From: an uncultured Flavobacteriaceae bacterium
GTDB taxonomy: Bacteria > Bacteroidota > Bacteroidia > Flavobacteriales > Flavobacteriaceae
Reading direction: 5' to 3'
Length of the DNA: 64,000 nt
NCBI GenBank assembly: GCA_947494715.1
Contig: CANLWG010000002.1
Location: forward strand, 248,001-312,000
Made by a program: the position numbers and the translations under genes. Below the pieces are notes generated by a model. The model was given only the letters and a program-made list of their open reading frames with translations. It searched no databases and was not told the origin of the DNA. How positions within the stretch are numbered: position 1 is the first letter of the stretch; every line of letters begins with the position of its first letter. Below are positions 17,047 through 26,749 of the stretch, piece by piece.

Positions 17047-18288
17047 ATGAAAAACAAATCTCTTTACCGAAAATTGCTCTTGGCCATGGCTGCCGTTGGT
17101 CCCGGCCTATTTCTAATTGGCTACAACATTGGTACGGGTAGTGTTACCACCATGGCTAAAACTGGGGCCGAACACGGTATGGGACTTTTCTGGGCCTTGG
17201 TACTCTCCTGTATTTTCACGTATATTCTCATGGTGGCCTATGGTAAGGTAACCTTGGTCAGTGGCAAGACCGCCCTATTCAATTTCAAGACCCAATTCCA
17301 GTGGGGATGGGTACTCTCGCTGTATATCATCATCGCACTTATTATTGGGGAACTATTGGCCTTAATGGGCGTTATGGGCATTGTAGCGGACTTGGTCCAA
17401 GAAGGTATTCGCCTTGCTTTCGATGGGTTGGTAATTAAAACCTTTTGGATTATTCTTTTTTTTAGCATCATTCTGTATTTTCTGCTTTGGTATGGTCGAT
17501 ATAGGACGTTTGAAAAGGTATTGACGATACTGGTCATTGTAATGGGTCTTTCATTTATAGTTGTTTTTTTCATGGTCAAACCCAATTTTTCAGCATTGGC
17601 AGAAGGTATTGTTCCTAATATCCCAAATACTCCTGGGGCCCTTGGCTTGATTGCCGCCATAACCGGTACCACTTGTTCGGCCGCTGTATTCATCATGAGA
17701 AGTACCGTAGTGGCTGAAAAAGGTTGGGGCATTAACGATTTAAGAACTGAAAAGCGCGACGCGTTTGTATCCGCCGCTATGATGCTTTTATTAAGTGGGG
17801 TCATTATGGCCGTAGCTGCTGGCACATTACACATATCAGGGCTCAAATTGGAGAATACCATAGAAATGATCGAACTGTTTGAGCCAATCGGAGGAAAATT
17901 AGCCGCTTTTATACTCATCATAGGGATAGCCGGGGCTGGGCTTTCTACTATATTCCCAATAGTATTAATCGCCCCATGGCTGGTTGCTGATTATACAGGA
18001 AGACCTAGAAATATACATTCGGCACAGTCCAGATGGCTCATATTTGGGGCCATGCTCTTTGCTTTCGGCACCGTTTTCCTTGAAGAGAGACCCCCTGCCT
18101 TGATGATTTTCTCACAAGCTTTTCAGGCCTGTATCCTTCCTGCAGTAGCTATTCCAATCTTTGTATTGATCAATAAAAAAGGGTTGATGCAGGATCATAA
18201 AGCTAGCAAAAAACTAAATTTTGGAATCATTCTGGTAATCCTGTTCTCCTTGATTACTACTTGGTTTGCAATTACTGAATTTCTATAA
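17047..18288 (+). CDS. Nramp-fold transporter lacking the canonical metal motifs
   Basis: The 413-residue protein has about eleven hydrophobic segments and the Nramp opening GPGLFLIGYNIGTGSVTT. In true Nramp metal carriers this position is DPGN, and helix 6 carries a Met-Pro-His motif. Here the first is replaced by NIGTGS, and helix 6 reads AAITGTTCSAAVFIMRSTVV, without the metal ligands. It should keep the LeuT-type fold but probably not carry Mn or Fe ions in the usual way. Its position between nagA and nagB, with 3- and 9-base gaps, suggests transport of the amino sugar or a related organic substrate. Automated pipelines would likely label it a metal transporter. Confidence 0.8.
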   Translation: MKNKSLYRKLLLAMAAVGPGLFLIGYNIGTGSVTTMAKTGAEHGMGLFWALVLSCIFTYILMVAYGKVTLVSGKTALFNFKTQFQWGWVLSLYIIIALIIGELLALMGVMGIVADLVQEGIRLAFDGLVIKTFWIILFFSIILYFLLWYGRYRTFEKVLTILVIVMGLSFIVVFFMVKPNFSALAEGIVPNIPNTPGALGLIAAITGTTCSAAVFIMRSTVVAEKGWGINDLRTEKRDAFVSAAMMLLLSGVIMAVAAGTLHISGLKLENTIEMIELFEPIGGKLAAFILIIGIAGAGLSTIFPIVLIAPWLVADYTGRPRNIHSAQSRWLIFGAMLFAFGTVFLEERPPALMIFSQAFQACILPAVAIPIFVLINKKGLMQDHKASKKLNFGIILVILFSLITTWFAITEFL

Positions 18289-18297
18289 GCCTTCAAA

Positions 18298-19062
18298 ATG
18301 ACAAAATCATTCACAATCGATCAACTACAGGTGGCCGTCTATGGTGACCCCAACGAAATGGGAGAGGCAGCGGCCGATTTCGTAAAAAGTAAATTGAACA
18401 GGGCCATACAACAAAAAGGAGAGGCGAACCTTATTCTCGCCACTGGGGCCTCACAATTCTCTTTTTTGAAAGCTTTGCAGCGGAAAGCAATCGATTGGAA
18501 AAAAATTACCGTTTTTCACTTGGATGAGTACAAAGGCATTTCAGACCAACACCCGGCAAGTTTCCGGAAGTATTTAAAGGAACGCATCCTGGATTCGGTA
18601 GCTCCAAAAAAAATCTATTTTCTGAATGGCGATGCACCAGATTTGGAAAAGGAGATGGACAATTACTCTAAAGCTTTGCAACAACATCCCATAGATGTCG
18701 CTTGTATCGGGATTGGTGAAAATGGTCACATAGCCTTCAATGACCCTCCTGTTGCCGACTTCAACGATCCCAAATGGGTTAAACTAGTTTCTTTGGATGA
18801 AGACTGTAGAAATCAACAATTGGGAGAGGGATGGTTTCCGACTTTGGATGATGTTCCCAAACAGGCCCTTACACTTACCATCCCGGCAATTATGGGCTGC
18901 AAGACTATTAGTTGCGTGGTACCGGACGAACGAAAAGCGGAGGCAGTTTACAACACATTGAACGAAGAAATCAGCACAAAATGTCCAGCTACCGTTTTAA
19001 GAACACATCCCAATACTAGTTTGTTTTTGGATACTAACTCCGCTTCAAAAATAGCTGACTAA
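18298..19062 (+). CDS. nagB: Glucosamine-6-phosphate deaminase-like protein
   Basis: This 254-residue protein belongs to the NagB/6-phosphogluconolactonase superfamily. It would convert glucosamine-6-phosphate to fructose-6-phosphate and ammonia. Visible motifs are the phosphate loop LILATGASQFSFLKAL, the catalytic segment VFHLDEYKGISDQHPASFR and GIGENGHIAFNDPP. The histidine of the GH pair is conserved; the following glutamate of classical NagB (FNEP) is aspartate here, a variant also common in related subgroups. No export signal. Its stop overlaps the stop of the convergent isomerase-like gene by a few bases. It closes the first operon segment. Confidence 0.88.
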   Translation: MTKSFTIDQLQVAVYGDPNEMGEAAADFVKSKLNRAIQQKGEANLILATGASQFSFLKALQRKAIDWKKITVFHLDEYKGISDQHPASFRKYLKERILDSVAPKKIYFLNGDAPDLEKEMDNYSKALQQHPIDVACIGIGENGHIAFNDPPVADFNDPKWVKLVSLDEDCRNQQLGEGWFPTLDDVPKQALTLTIPAIMGCKTISCVVPDERKAEAVYNTLNEEISTKCPATVLRTHPNTSLFLDTNSASKIAD

Positions 19063-20030
19063 ACCGTTTTTAAATAATCGATACTTACTTTCAAGGCAAC
19101 TTCAGGCTGTTTTACAATATCCTGCTCTACGAAAAAGTGTTTGGCGCCATGTTCCTTGGCAGTCTTTATAATGGAATCCAAGTCCATATCACCGTCACCC
19201 GCATTGGTCATTAATGGAAAGAGTTCCATCCATTGTGGAGCATCGGAACCATCACCAGAAAAATGGGTAATGGGTTTCATATCCTTAATGTGCATCATAT
19301 GATAACGCCCAGAGTACTTTTTTAAGTATTCCACGGGGTTTGCCCTTCCCGCAGTTGTCCAGAAAACATCCATTTCCAAAAACACCAAATTGGGGTCCGT
19401 GGCTTCTATCATAACCTCAAAAGGCACTTTACCATCCACCTTGCTAAGTCCATAACCATGGTTATGATAGGCGAATTTCAGCCCGATTTTTTTGGCGTTC
19501 TCCCCAATGGTGTTGAAGGTATCGGCCATCTTTTTATAATCGTCCATAGTTTTACGCCGATCATCCGGTATGGCGGGTAGGGTTACATATTTGAATCCCA
19601 ACATTTCCATGGCAGGGGCAAAAGCTTCCATATTACTTTCCAAGGTATCCAAATCACTATGCACCGATGGCACCGACATTCTATTTTCACTCAGGATTGC
19701 CTTTACCTTATCTGCCGAATGTCCAAAAAAACCGCTTCCTGTAAAACCCAACATGGGAGCTATGGCCTCCCAACCTTTCTTTGCACTTTCCGCACTAAAC
19801 TCGAAAGGCCCGAACATTTCCAATTCGGTATAGCCCATTTTGGAGAGCATCTGAATTCCTCCTTCAAAGTCTTTCTCCAACAAGGCGGGCAATGAGAACA
19901 ATTGTATTCCTATTTTATCCATAGAATCCATAACGGGTTTTGTAAATGAACGGGCAATCAGTTGCTCCATACCGAGGGCGCCGGCAACCGATAAAAGGCC
20001 AAATTGTTTGATGAAGTCGTTTCTTTTCAT
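19059..20030 (-). CDS. Exported sugar phosphate isomerase/epimerase-like TIM-barrel protein
   Basis: The 323-residue protein matches the xylose-isomerase-like TIM-barrel family PF01261. Motifs include GIQLFSLPALLEKDFEGGIQMLSKMGYTELEMFG, the HNHGYG loop (KFAYHNHGYGLSK), FLEMDVFWTTAGRANPVEYLKKY and HMMHIKDMKP; the His, Glu and Asp in these are typical metal ligands. The N-terminus (MKRNDFIKQFGLLSVAGALGME) is a signal-like hydrophobic stretch. Exported members of this family are linked in Bacteroidota to 3-keto-sugar processing beside Gfo/Idh and DUF1080 proteins. It is transcribed opposite to the surrounding genes and diverges from the DUF4434 gene across a 181-base region. Confidence 0.85.
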   Translation of the reverse strand: MKRNDFIKQFGLLSVAGALGMEQLIARSFTKPVMDSMDKIGIQLFSLPALLEKDFEGGIQMLSKMGYTELEMFGPFEFSAESAKKGWEAIAPMLGFTGSGFFGHSADKVKAILSENRMSVPSVHSDLDTLESNMEAFAPAMEMLGFKYVTLPAIPDDRRKTMDDYKKMADTFNTIGENAKKIGLKFAYHNHGYGLSKVDGKVPFEVMIEATDPNLVFLEMDVFWTTAGRANPVEYLKKYSGRYHMMHIKDMKPITHFSGDGSDAPQWMELFPLMTNAGDGDMDLDSIIKTAKEHGAKHFFVEQDIVKQPEVALKVSIDYLKTV

Positions 20031-20211
20031 GGTGCTATCCTACTACTAATTCATCATAAATATATCAAATAATAAAAGATTTACCTAAAAGCGACCCCAG
20101 TACAAAAACCACTACAAAACTTTGGCTATCTTAGGCGCAAAATCGGTCAAAGTCCATACGAATTCAGCGAATTATTCTCTGTTTTCATGGAGGTAAAAAT
20201 GATACTTTAAA

Positions 20212-21141
20212 ATGCAAATCACGGGAACTTTCCTTGACGAGATAAGCCACGACATACCTCATCAGAATTGGGGGGCCAAAGAATGGGATGCCGATTTTGC
20301 CCATATGAAAAAAATGGGTATCGATACCGTAATTCTAATTCGTTGTGGGTACCATCAATTTTTGACCTATCCCTCAGAATATTTGATTGGAAGGCACAAT
20401 AGGTTTCGTCCCATTGTTGATTTGGTGAAACTGTTCCTTGAGCTTGCCGAAAAATACGATATGACCTTTTATTTTGGGACGTATGATAGTGGAAAGTATT
20501 GGGAAACCGGGGATATGCGGCATGAAATAGATGTGAACCTTCATGTCATTGAGGAGGTTTACAAAACCTATGGTCATCACAAAAGTTTTGGCGGCTGGTA
20601 TCTAAGTCTGGAATTGAGCCGAAAGACCAAGGGTGCGGTAGAGTCCATTGCCCAATTGGGTGACCATTGCAAGGCGGTAAGTAGCGGATTACCCGTATTG
20701 ATATCCCCATGGATAGATGGAAAAAAGGCAATAGCCGCAACAGTGGGGCAACTGACCAAAGCCTCTGGTATTTCACTCAAAGAGCATGAAAAAGAATGGG
20801 ACGAAATTTTCGATGGCATCAAAAATAGCGTGGACATTGTCGCCTTTCAAGATGGTCATGTGGGATACAATGAATTGGAGGATTATTTGAGCGTAAACAA
20901 ATCTTTAGCGGACAAATACGCATTGCGATCCTGGACAAATTCAGAATCATTCGACAGGGACATGCCTATAAAATTTCTCCCTATAAAATTTGAAAAACTA
21001 ATGCTGAAACTTGAGGCGGCGAGACGTGCCGGCTGCGAAAAGGCAATTACTTTTGAATTCTCCCATTTCATGAGTCCACAGTCCGCCTATTTGCAAGCCG
21101 GGCACCTATATAATCGGTATATGGAATACTTTAAAATATAG
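20212..21141 (+). CDS. DUF4434 family protein (glycosidase-like TIM barrel)
   Basis: The 309-residue protein starts MQITGTFLDEISHDIPHQNWG and contains FAHMKKMGIDTVILIRCGY, TFYFGTYDSGKYWE, FGGWYLSLELSRK and DIVAFQDGHVGYNELEDYL. This pattern is typical of DUF4434 proteins, TIM barrels related to glycoside hydrolases with acidic residues at strand ends. Biochemical function is not established. No export signal is visible, so it may act in the cytosol. The AGE epimerase gene follows 51 bases downstream on the same strand. Confidence 0.8.
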   Translation: MQITGTFLDEISHDIPHQNWGAKEWDADFAHMKKMGIDTVILIRCGYHQFLTYPSEYLIGRHNRFRPIVDLVKLFLELAEKYDMTFYFGTYDSGKYWETGDMRHEIDVNLHVIEEVYKTYGHHKSFGGWYLSLELSRKTKGAVESIAQLGDHCKAVSSGLPVLISPWIDGKKAIAATVGQLTKASGISLKEHEKEWDEIFDGIKNSVDIVAFQDGHVGYNELEDYLSVNKSLADKYALRSWTNSESFDRDMPIKFLPIKFEKLMLKLEAARRAGCEKAITFEFSHFMSPQSAYLQAGHLYNRYMEYFKI

Positions 21142-21192
21142 TAATTACTGTTGGTTCATCTAAAGTATGCCAGGTACAAAAAATAAAAATTC

Positions 21193-22353
21193 TTGAAACA
21201 GTACGCAGAGTTATACAAAAAAGAACTGCTTGACCAGATTGTTCCATTCTGGGAAAAATATTCTTTGGACAAAGAGAACGGTGGTTATTTTACATGTCTT
21301 GATGATAAAGGACATATTTATGATACCGATAAGTTTATTTGGTTGCAGGCCCGGCAAATATGGACATTTTCAAATTTATACCAAGAGGTACATAAGGAAG
21401 TTGCCTGGAAAGAAATTGCGCTTCTTGGGGCAGGTTTTCTGGAAAAAAATGGGCGAGATACCGCTGGTAACTGGTATTTTTCCCTAAATCAAAAAGGGAA
21501 TCCCTTAGTACAACCCTACAATATTTTTTCGGACTGTTTTGCTGCTATGGCTTTTGGTGCTTTATATAAAATAGAACCTAAAGAACGCTACGCCGATATT
21601 GCCAAGACCACCTTTGACAATATCTTAAGGCGGCAAGAAAATCCAAAGGGAAAATACAACAAGATATATCCAGGCACGCGCAATCTCCAAAACTTCGCCT
21701 TGCCTATGATCCTATGTAATGCATCTCTGGAACTGGAACATTTGTTGGGTGTCGAACAAGTAGAAAAGGTGACAGATTCCATAGTCGATTTGATTATGAA
21801 CAAATTCTACCACCAAGAAAGTGGGCTAGTCCTAGAAAATATTTCAGATACCGGGGAATTTGTGGATAGTTTTGAAGGGCGATTGCTCAATCCAGGGCAC
21901 GCTATTGAAGCGATGTGGTTTGTAATGAACCTCGGAATCCGTAAAAATGATAACGCACTTATAGAAAAGGCAGAAAAAATCATGTTCCAGCAATTGGAAC
22001 ATGGGTGGGACAAGAGATACGGGGGCATTTTTTATTTCATGGATTTTAAGGGTCATCCTCCGCAGCAATTGGAGCATGATCAAAAGCTTTGGTGGGTGCA
22101 TTTGGAAACCCTAGTAGCTTTGGCAAAGACCTATGCCTATAATCAAAATCCAAAAGCAAAGATATGGTTCGAAAAAGTACATGAGTACGCTTGGAATCAT
22201 TTTCGTGATAAACAAAACGGTGGTGAATGGTACGGCTATCTAAACCGACAAGGAGAAGTTTTTCTTCATTTAAAAGGTGGTAAATGGAAAGGTTGCTTCC
22301 ACGTCCCTCGGGCCTTATTGGAACTATGGAAAACTTTGGAAAATGGCTTCTAG
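21193..22353 (+). CDS. AGE family epimerase/isomerase (N-acylglucosamine 2-epimerase-like)
   Basis: This 386-residue (alpha/alpha)6-barrel protein has the family text LDKENGGYFTCLDDKGHIYDTDKFIWLQARQIWTFSNLY near the start. Later come LLNPGHAIEAMWFV, GWDKRYGGIFYFMD and DQKLWWVHLETLVAL, with the histidines expected in the active centre. The family interconverts N-acetylglucosamine and N-acetylmannosamine, or mannose and glucose-type sugars. The start is a TTG at 21193; the nearby ATG at 21167 is out of frame. Length is normal for the family. Given nagA/nagB nearby, an amino-sugar substrate is the best guess. Confidence 0.88.
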   Translation: MKQYAELYKKELLDQIVPFWEKYSLDKENGGYFTCLDDKGHIYDTDKFIWLQARQIWTFSNLYQEVHKEVAWKEIALLGAGFLEKNGRDTAGNWYFSLNQKGNPLVQPYNIFSDCFAAMAFGALYKIEPKERYADIAKTTFDNILRRQENPKGKYNKIYPGTRNLQNFALPMILCNASLELEHLLGVEQVEKVTDSIVDLIMNKFYHQESGLVLENISDTGEFVDSFEGRLLNPGHAIEAMWFVMNLGIRKNDNALIEKAEKIMFQQLEHGWDKRYGGIFYFMDFKGHPPQQLEHDQKLWWVHLETLVALAKTYAYNQNPKAKIWFEKVHEYAWNHFRDKQNGGEWYGYLNRQGEVFLHLKGGKWKGCFHVPRALLELWKTLENGF

Positions 22354-23527
22354 TTTTGCACCTACAGTAAAAAGCCACAGAAAACGGCCAACTTCAAATT
22401 CGGAAGGGCCATGTCCAATCAACAAGATTGGTTGCATTTTAATTTTTTGTTTGATATCCATAAGTAGTCCCTTTTCTTTCTCCCAAACCCAGAAAGGAGT
22501 GTGGCTTACGGATATGGCCAGCCAAGCTCTGGATTCCAAGGAGGGTATTCAAGAAGTAGTGCGGCGTTGTAAGACCTATGGCATTCACCAAGTTTATGTG
22601 GTCGTATGGAACAGAGGTCACACGCTTTACCCCAGTGAAGTTATGCAAAGGGAATTCGGGAAAAAGGTCTCTTCTAGATTTGCCGACAAAGATATTTTAC
22701 AAGAACTGATAGACATTGCACATGCCGAAGGACTAAAAGTGCATGCCTGGTTCGAGTTTGGATTTTCCAGCAGTTACCAAGAAGAGGATGGTGGACATAT
22801 CCTTAGGACAAGGCCCAAGTGGAAAGCTTTGGATAATGAGGGCAAGCTGGTCTCAAAAAATGGTTTCCAGTGGATGAATGCCTTTGACCCAGAAGTACAG
22901 GATTTTCTACTTTCCCTAATTTCCGAAGTTGTAGAAAACTATGATATTGATGGTATTCAAGGTGATGACCGCCTACCCGCAAACCCTTCTACCGCAGGGT
23001 ACGATGAACTTACCGTCTCCTCGTACAAAAAAGAACACAATGGTCAAGCGCCTCCCCAAGATTACAAAGATCCGGATTGGGTCGATTGGCGTGCCAAACG
23101 GTTGAATCTTTTTGCCAAAAGAATCTATGAAACGGTAAAAATCATAAAGCCGGATATTGTGGTGACTATGGCCCCTAGTATCTTTCCTTGGAGCAAGGAA
23201 GAATATCTACAAGATTGGCCGACTTGGGTCCAAAACGGCTGGGTAGATGCCATTATCCCACAGGTATATCGTTATAACCTCAAAGCCTACACCGCCACTC
23301 TGGATGCCAATTTGGAATTCATGCCCAAAAATCGGCAAACCGAACTAATACCTGGGGTACTCTTAAAAGTAGGCGACTACATATCTTCAAAACGATTTTT
23401 GAGGAAAATGATAAAAACTAATCGCAAACGGGGCCTGGATAGTGAGGTCTTTTTCTTTTATGAGGGATTAAAGGAACACGAGCGGTTTTTTAGTAAATTA
23501 TACTCTAAACTAAATGTAAAGCAGTAG
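22343..23527 (+). CDS. Family 10-like glycosyl hydrolase (GHL10)
   Basis: The ATG at 22343 overlaps the previous stop by 11 bases and gives a 394-residue protein with a hydrophobic export segment (CILIFCLISISSPFSFSQ). The mature protein opens QKGVWLTDMASQAL and follows the GHL10 pattern: GIHQVYVVVWNRGHTLYPSEV, GLKVHAWFEFGF, WMNAFDPEVQDFLLSLISEVVENYDIDGIQGDDR, VVTMAPSIFPWSKEEYLQDWPTWVQNGWVDAIIPQVYRY. The Asp/Glu residues in FEFG and DGIQGDD are candidate catalytic acids. The family includes putative glycosaminidases acting on the cell surface or periplasm. Translationally coupled to its neighbours. Confidence 0.85.
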   Translation: MASSFAPTVKSHRKRPTSNSEGPCPINKIGCILIFCLISISSPFSFSQTQKGVWLTDMASQALDSKEGIQEVVRRCKTYGIHQVYVVVWNRGHTLYPSEVMQREFGKKVSSRFADKDILQELIDIAHAEGLKVHAWFEFGFSSSYQEEDGGHILRTRPKWKALDNEGKLVSKNGFQWMNAFDPEVQDFLLSLISEVVENYDIDGIQGDDRLPANPSTAGYDELTVSSYKKEHNGQAPPQDYKDPDWVDWRAKRLNLFAKRIYETVKIIKPDIVVTMAPSIFPWSKEEYLQDWPTWVQNGWVDAIIPQVYRYNLKAYTATLDANLEFMPKNRQTELIPGVLLKVGDYISSKRFLRKMIKTNRKRGLDSEVFFFYEGLKEHERFFSKLYSKLNVKQ

Positions 23528-24891
23528 TGACATTCAAATTAAAACTATTACTAAAATACAGCACGAGCCTATACCTTTTATTCCTAACGGTATTTTTTGT
23601 TTCAGGGCAGAAAAAAGTGTCGAAAAAACCCAATGTTATCCTAGTTTTGACGGATGACCAAGGTTGGGCCGATGTCAACTGTTATGGTTCCAAGGACCTC
23701 CATACCCCCAATATGGATAAACTGGCACAAGAGGGCGTAAGATTCACGCAGTTCTATGCAGCTGCTTCCGTATGCTCCCCATCCAGGGCCTCTATGTTGA
23801 CCGGGATGAATCCACATGCTGCTGGTCTACCGGGAAACGCTTCGTCTACCAAGGGAGAGACCGGCATGCCAACCGACCGTTTTACCTTGGCCGAAATGAT
23901 GAAACAAGCCGGTTATGCCACAGGTCATGTGGGGAAATGGCATTTAGGCTATACGCCGGAGACCATGCCCAATGGGCAGGGATTTGATTACTCCTATGGC
24001 CATATGGGAGGATGCATCGATAACTATTCCCATTTCTTCTATTGGCATGGTCCCAATCGTCATGATCTTTGGGAAAATGGTAAGGAAATCTGGGCCGATG
24101 GAAAATATTTTCCGGATTTGATGGCAACCCAAGCAGAAGCCTTTATCGATCAACATAGCATGGAGCCCTTTTTCTTGTACTATGCCATTAATCTTCCCCA
24201 CTATCCGTTACAACCTGATGAAAAATGGCGTGCGTATTACAAAGACCTGGATTCCCCTCGAAAAGAATATGCGGCATTCGTATCCACCATTGATGAACGC
24301 ATCGGAAAACTCCTTAAAAAACTGGACGCCCTGGGCCTACGGGAAAATACGGTTATAATTTTTCAATCGGACCATGGATACTCCAAGGAAGAACGCACCT
24401 TTGGCGGTGGCGGCAGTGCTGGCCCGTTCCGAGGGGCAAAATTTAGTTTATTCGAAGGCGGTATTCGTGTCCCGGCCATCATCAGCTGGAAAGGACATTT
24501 ACCGGAAAACGTAAGCAGAAATCAAATGGCCCTTAATATTGATTGGTTTCCGACCATAGCGGAACTCTGTGGTATAGCTACGCCTTCCAATTTAGAAGGA
24601 AAAAGCCTTGTGCCCATTCTCAAAAACAATGATATACCTTCCAAACACCAAACCTTTATCTGGCAGAATAATGGATCATGGGCCGTACGCAAAAATGACT
24701 GGAAACTGATAGGCGACCCTTGGGATAGTTCGGATAAGGGAAGGCTTGACCCTGAAAAGGACAAACTTTTTCTAACCAATATGGCCATGGATTCTACGGA
24801 AATGACCAATCTGTCCGCTAAATACCCAGAAAAAGTAGCCGAATTACTGGCCGAATATACCCATTGGCCCTATTCAAAATTAGAGCAATAA
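23527..24891 (+). CDS. Family S1 sulfatase
   Basis: This 454-residue arylsulfatase-type enzyme starts with GTG at 23527, overlapping the previous TAG by one base, and has a signal sequence (YLLFLTVFFVSGQ). Calcium ligands appear as LTDDQGWADVN (Asp43, Asp44). The formylglycine site is Cys83 in CSPSRASMLTG, the standard C-x-P-x-R form matured by formylglycine-generating enzyme. Further motifs are GKWHLGY and IIFQSDHGYSKEE. It should remove sulfate esters from a glycan in the periplasm. No maturation enzyme is in the window. The adjoining glycosidase and oxidoreductase genes share the operon. Confidence 0.92.
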   Translation: MTFKLKLLLKYSTSLYLLFLTVFFVSGQKKVSKKPNVILVLTDDQGWADVNCYGSKDLHTPNMDKLAQEGVRFTQFYAAASVCSPSRASMLTGMNPHAAGLPGNASSTKGETGMPTDRFTLAEMMKQAGYATGHVGKWHLGYTPETMPNGQGFDYSYGHMGGCIDNYSHFFYWHGPNRHDLWENGKEIWADGKYFPDLMATQAEAFIDQHSMEPFFLYYAINLPHYPLQPDEKWRAYYKDLDSPRKEYAAFVSTIDERIGKLLKKLDALGLRENTVIIFQSDHGYSKEERTFGGGGSAGPFRGAKFSLFEGGIRVPAIISWKGHLPENVSRNQMALNIDWFPTIAELCGIATPSNLEGKSLVPILKNNDIPSKHQTFIWQNNGSWAVRKNDWKLIGDPWDSSDKGRLDPEKDKLFLTNMAMDSTEMTNLSAKYPEKVAELLAEYTHWPYSKLEQ

Positions 24892-26748
24892 ATGAAATCC
24901 CGCGAAACCATGAAATTAAGAATTACCTCCTTCCTTTTCTTTTGGTTGCTTACCGCCCATGCACAAAATCAAGTGGATATTGTAATTATTGGTGGCGGTG
25001 CCGGGGGTACCTCTGCCGGTATCCAAGCGGCCCGTATGGGGACAAAAGTTCAGATTATCGAAACGACACCCTGGCTCGGAGGAATGCTTACATCTGCTGG
25101 GGTTTCAGCCATTGATGGCAATCATGAGATGCCATCGGGCATTTGGGGAGAGTTTCGCCAAAAATTAAGGAATCACTACGGCGGCGCCAAAGCCTTGGCC
25201 ACAGGTTGGGTGAGCCACACCTTATTTGAACCTTCGGTAGGAAATCAAATCCTACAGGAAATGGCCAATATACCTAATCTGGATATTGCCTTTAATGCCC
25301 CATATACCGATGTAAAAAAAGAAGGGGAGGGCTGGCGGGTGACCTATGTCCAAAATAGGAAAACGCATACGACCCAAGCCAAAATCTTGATCGATGCCAC
25401 CGAGATCGGGGAACTTCTACCTATGGTTGGGGCCGACTTTCGTTTGGGGATGGATTCCAAAAACGATACCGGTGAAAAAGAAGCCCTTGAAACGGCCAAT
25501 AGCATTGTACAGGATTTGACCTATGTCCTGATTTTGGAGGACGTTGGCAGTGCCCGGGGAAGGCGCGGTCTGGTGAAAAAGCCAAAAAATTACAATCCAA
25601 AAAATTATGAATGTGCCTGTAAACGTGAGGATGGTGAAATGTTCGGGGGAGTATCCAATTGCCAACAAATGCTGGACTATGGTAAACTTCCGAACAACAA
25701 GTACATGATGAACTGGCCCAATTGTGGTAATGACTTTTACCTTAATTGGCCCGTATTGACTTCCCAACAACGGACGGAAAGATTGAGAGAGGCAAAGCAA
25801 TTTACCCAAGGCTTTGTGTATTATATTCAAAATGAACTAGGTTTCAAAAATCTTCGGGTCGCCAAAGAATTCCCGACCAAAGATAATTTCCCCATGATTC
25901 CCTACGACCGTGAGGCGCGAAGGGTAAAAGGAAAGGTCTTTTTAACAGTAGATCACCTGGAAAGGCCTCACGATTTTACCCTATACCGTACGGGGGTGGC
26001 CGTAGGCGATTACCCCATAGACCACCATCATGATAAAAATCCCGACACCCCTGAAATCGATTTTATCAATATCAAAGTGCCCAGCTACAACGTGCCTTTG
26101 GGTAGTTTGGTCCCGGCCGATCTGGAGAATTTTATTGTGGCCGAAAAGAACATTAGCGTTTCCAACATAGTAAATGGCGCTACCCGCCTCCAGCCTGTAG
26201 TGTTAGGTATCGGACAAGCGGCAGGCGCCTTGGCGGCAACCGCGATAATGGAGAACAAACAGCCTTCACAAGTATCCATCCGGCAAGTGCAAAATGCCCT
26301 ATTGAAAAGCAAGGCTTATGTAATGCCGTTTATTGATGTGCAGAGCAATGATTCCGCTTTTGCCAAAATGCAACGTATGGGAGCTACCGGGATTTTAAAA
26401 GGGGTTGGCGTACCCTATAAATGGGCCAACCAAACATGGTTTTACCCGGAACGCATCGTTTCCGAGTACGAATTAAAACAAGGATTACTCCCCTATTATC
26501 CCGAAATAGAAAAAATACATGCCTCGGGAGCAGGCACTACACCCAAATTTGTTCAGCAACTTGTTGAAGAAATAAAACCAGATTATCCGTGGGGTTCAGT
26601 CCAAGACCAATGGGAATCTTGGGATTTCCATCAAGAATACAATGAAAATGTAGAGCTTACCCGAAGAAGTATAAGTATTCTTATAGATAAAACTCTAAAT
26701 CCATTTGCTTTGGAAGTCGATTTTGTAGGCCAACTCATTTCAAATTGA
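24892..26748 (+). CDS. Exported FAD-dependent oxidoreductase (FAD_oxidored type)
   Basis: The 618-residue protein starts immediately after the sulfatase stop; the ATG at 24910 is an alternative that leaves a cleaner signal (LRITSFLFFWLLTAHAQ). A dinucleotide-binding motif follows: VDIVIIGGGAGGTSAGIQAARMGTKVQIIE, then TPWLGGMLTSAGVSAIDGNHEMPSGIWGEF. The FAD-closing block is NFIVAEKNISVSNIVNGATRLQPVVLGIGQAAGALAA. This matches the large FAD-dependent family often annotated as xanthan-lyase-like in Bacteroidota. A hydride-removing role on a sugar is likely; the C-terminal 130 residues are accessory. It ends the plus-strand cluster and is convergent with the esterase gene, leaving one base between. 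Confidence 0.85.
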   Translation: MKSRETMKLRITSFLFFWLLTAHAQNQVDIVIIGGGAGGTSAGIQAARMGTKVQIIETTPWLGGMLTSAGVSAIDGNHEMPSGIWGEFRQKLRNHYGGAKALATGWVSHTLFEPSVGNQILQEMANIPNLDIAFNAPYTDVKKEGEGWRVTYVQNRKTHTTQAKILIDATEIGELLPMVGADFRLGMDSKNDTGEKEALETANSIVQDLTYVLILEDVGSARGRRGLVKKPKNYNPKNYECACKREDGEMFGGVSNCQQMLDYGKLPNNKYMMNWPNCGNDFYLNWPVLTSQQRTERLREAKQFTQGFVYYIQNELGFKNLRVAKEFPTKDNFPMIPYDREARRVKGKVFLTVDHLERPHDFTLYRTGVAVGDYPIDHHHDKNPDTPEIDFINIKVPSYNVPLGSLVPADLENFIVAEKNISVSNIVNGATRLQPVVLGIGQAAGALAATAIMENKQPSQVSIRQVQNALLKSKAYVMPFIDVQSNDSAFAKMQRMGATGILKGVGVPYKWANQTWFYPERIVSEYELKQGLLPYYPEIEKIHASGAGTTPKFVQQLVEEIKPDYPWGSVQDQWESWDFHQEYNENVELTRRSISILIDKTLNPFALEVDFVGQLISN

Positions 26749-26749
26749 G

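Noticed and set aside
20031-20211. Operator search in the divergent region of the isomerase-like and DUF4434 genes
   Set aside because: No palindrome or convincing TAnnTTTG box was found on either strand.
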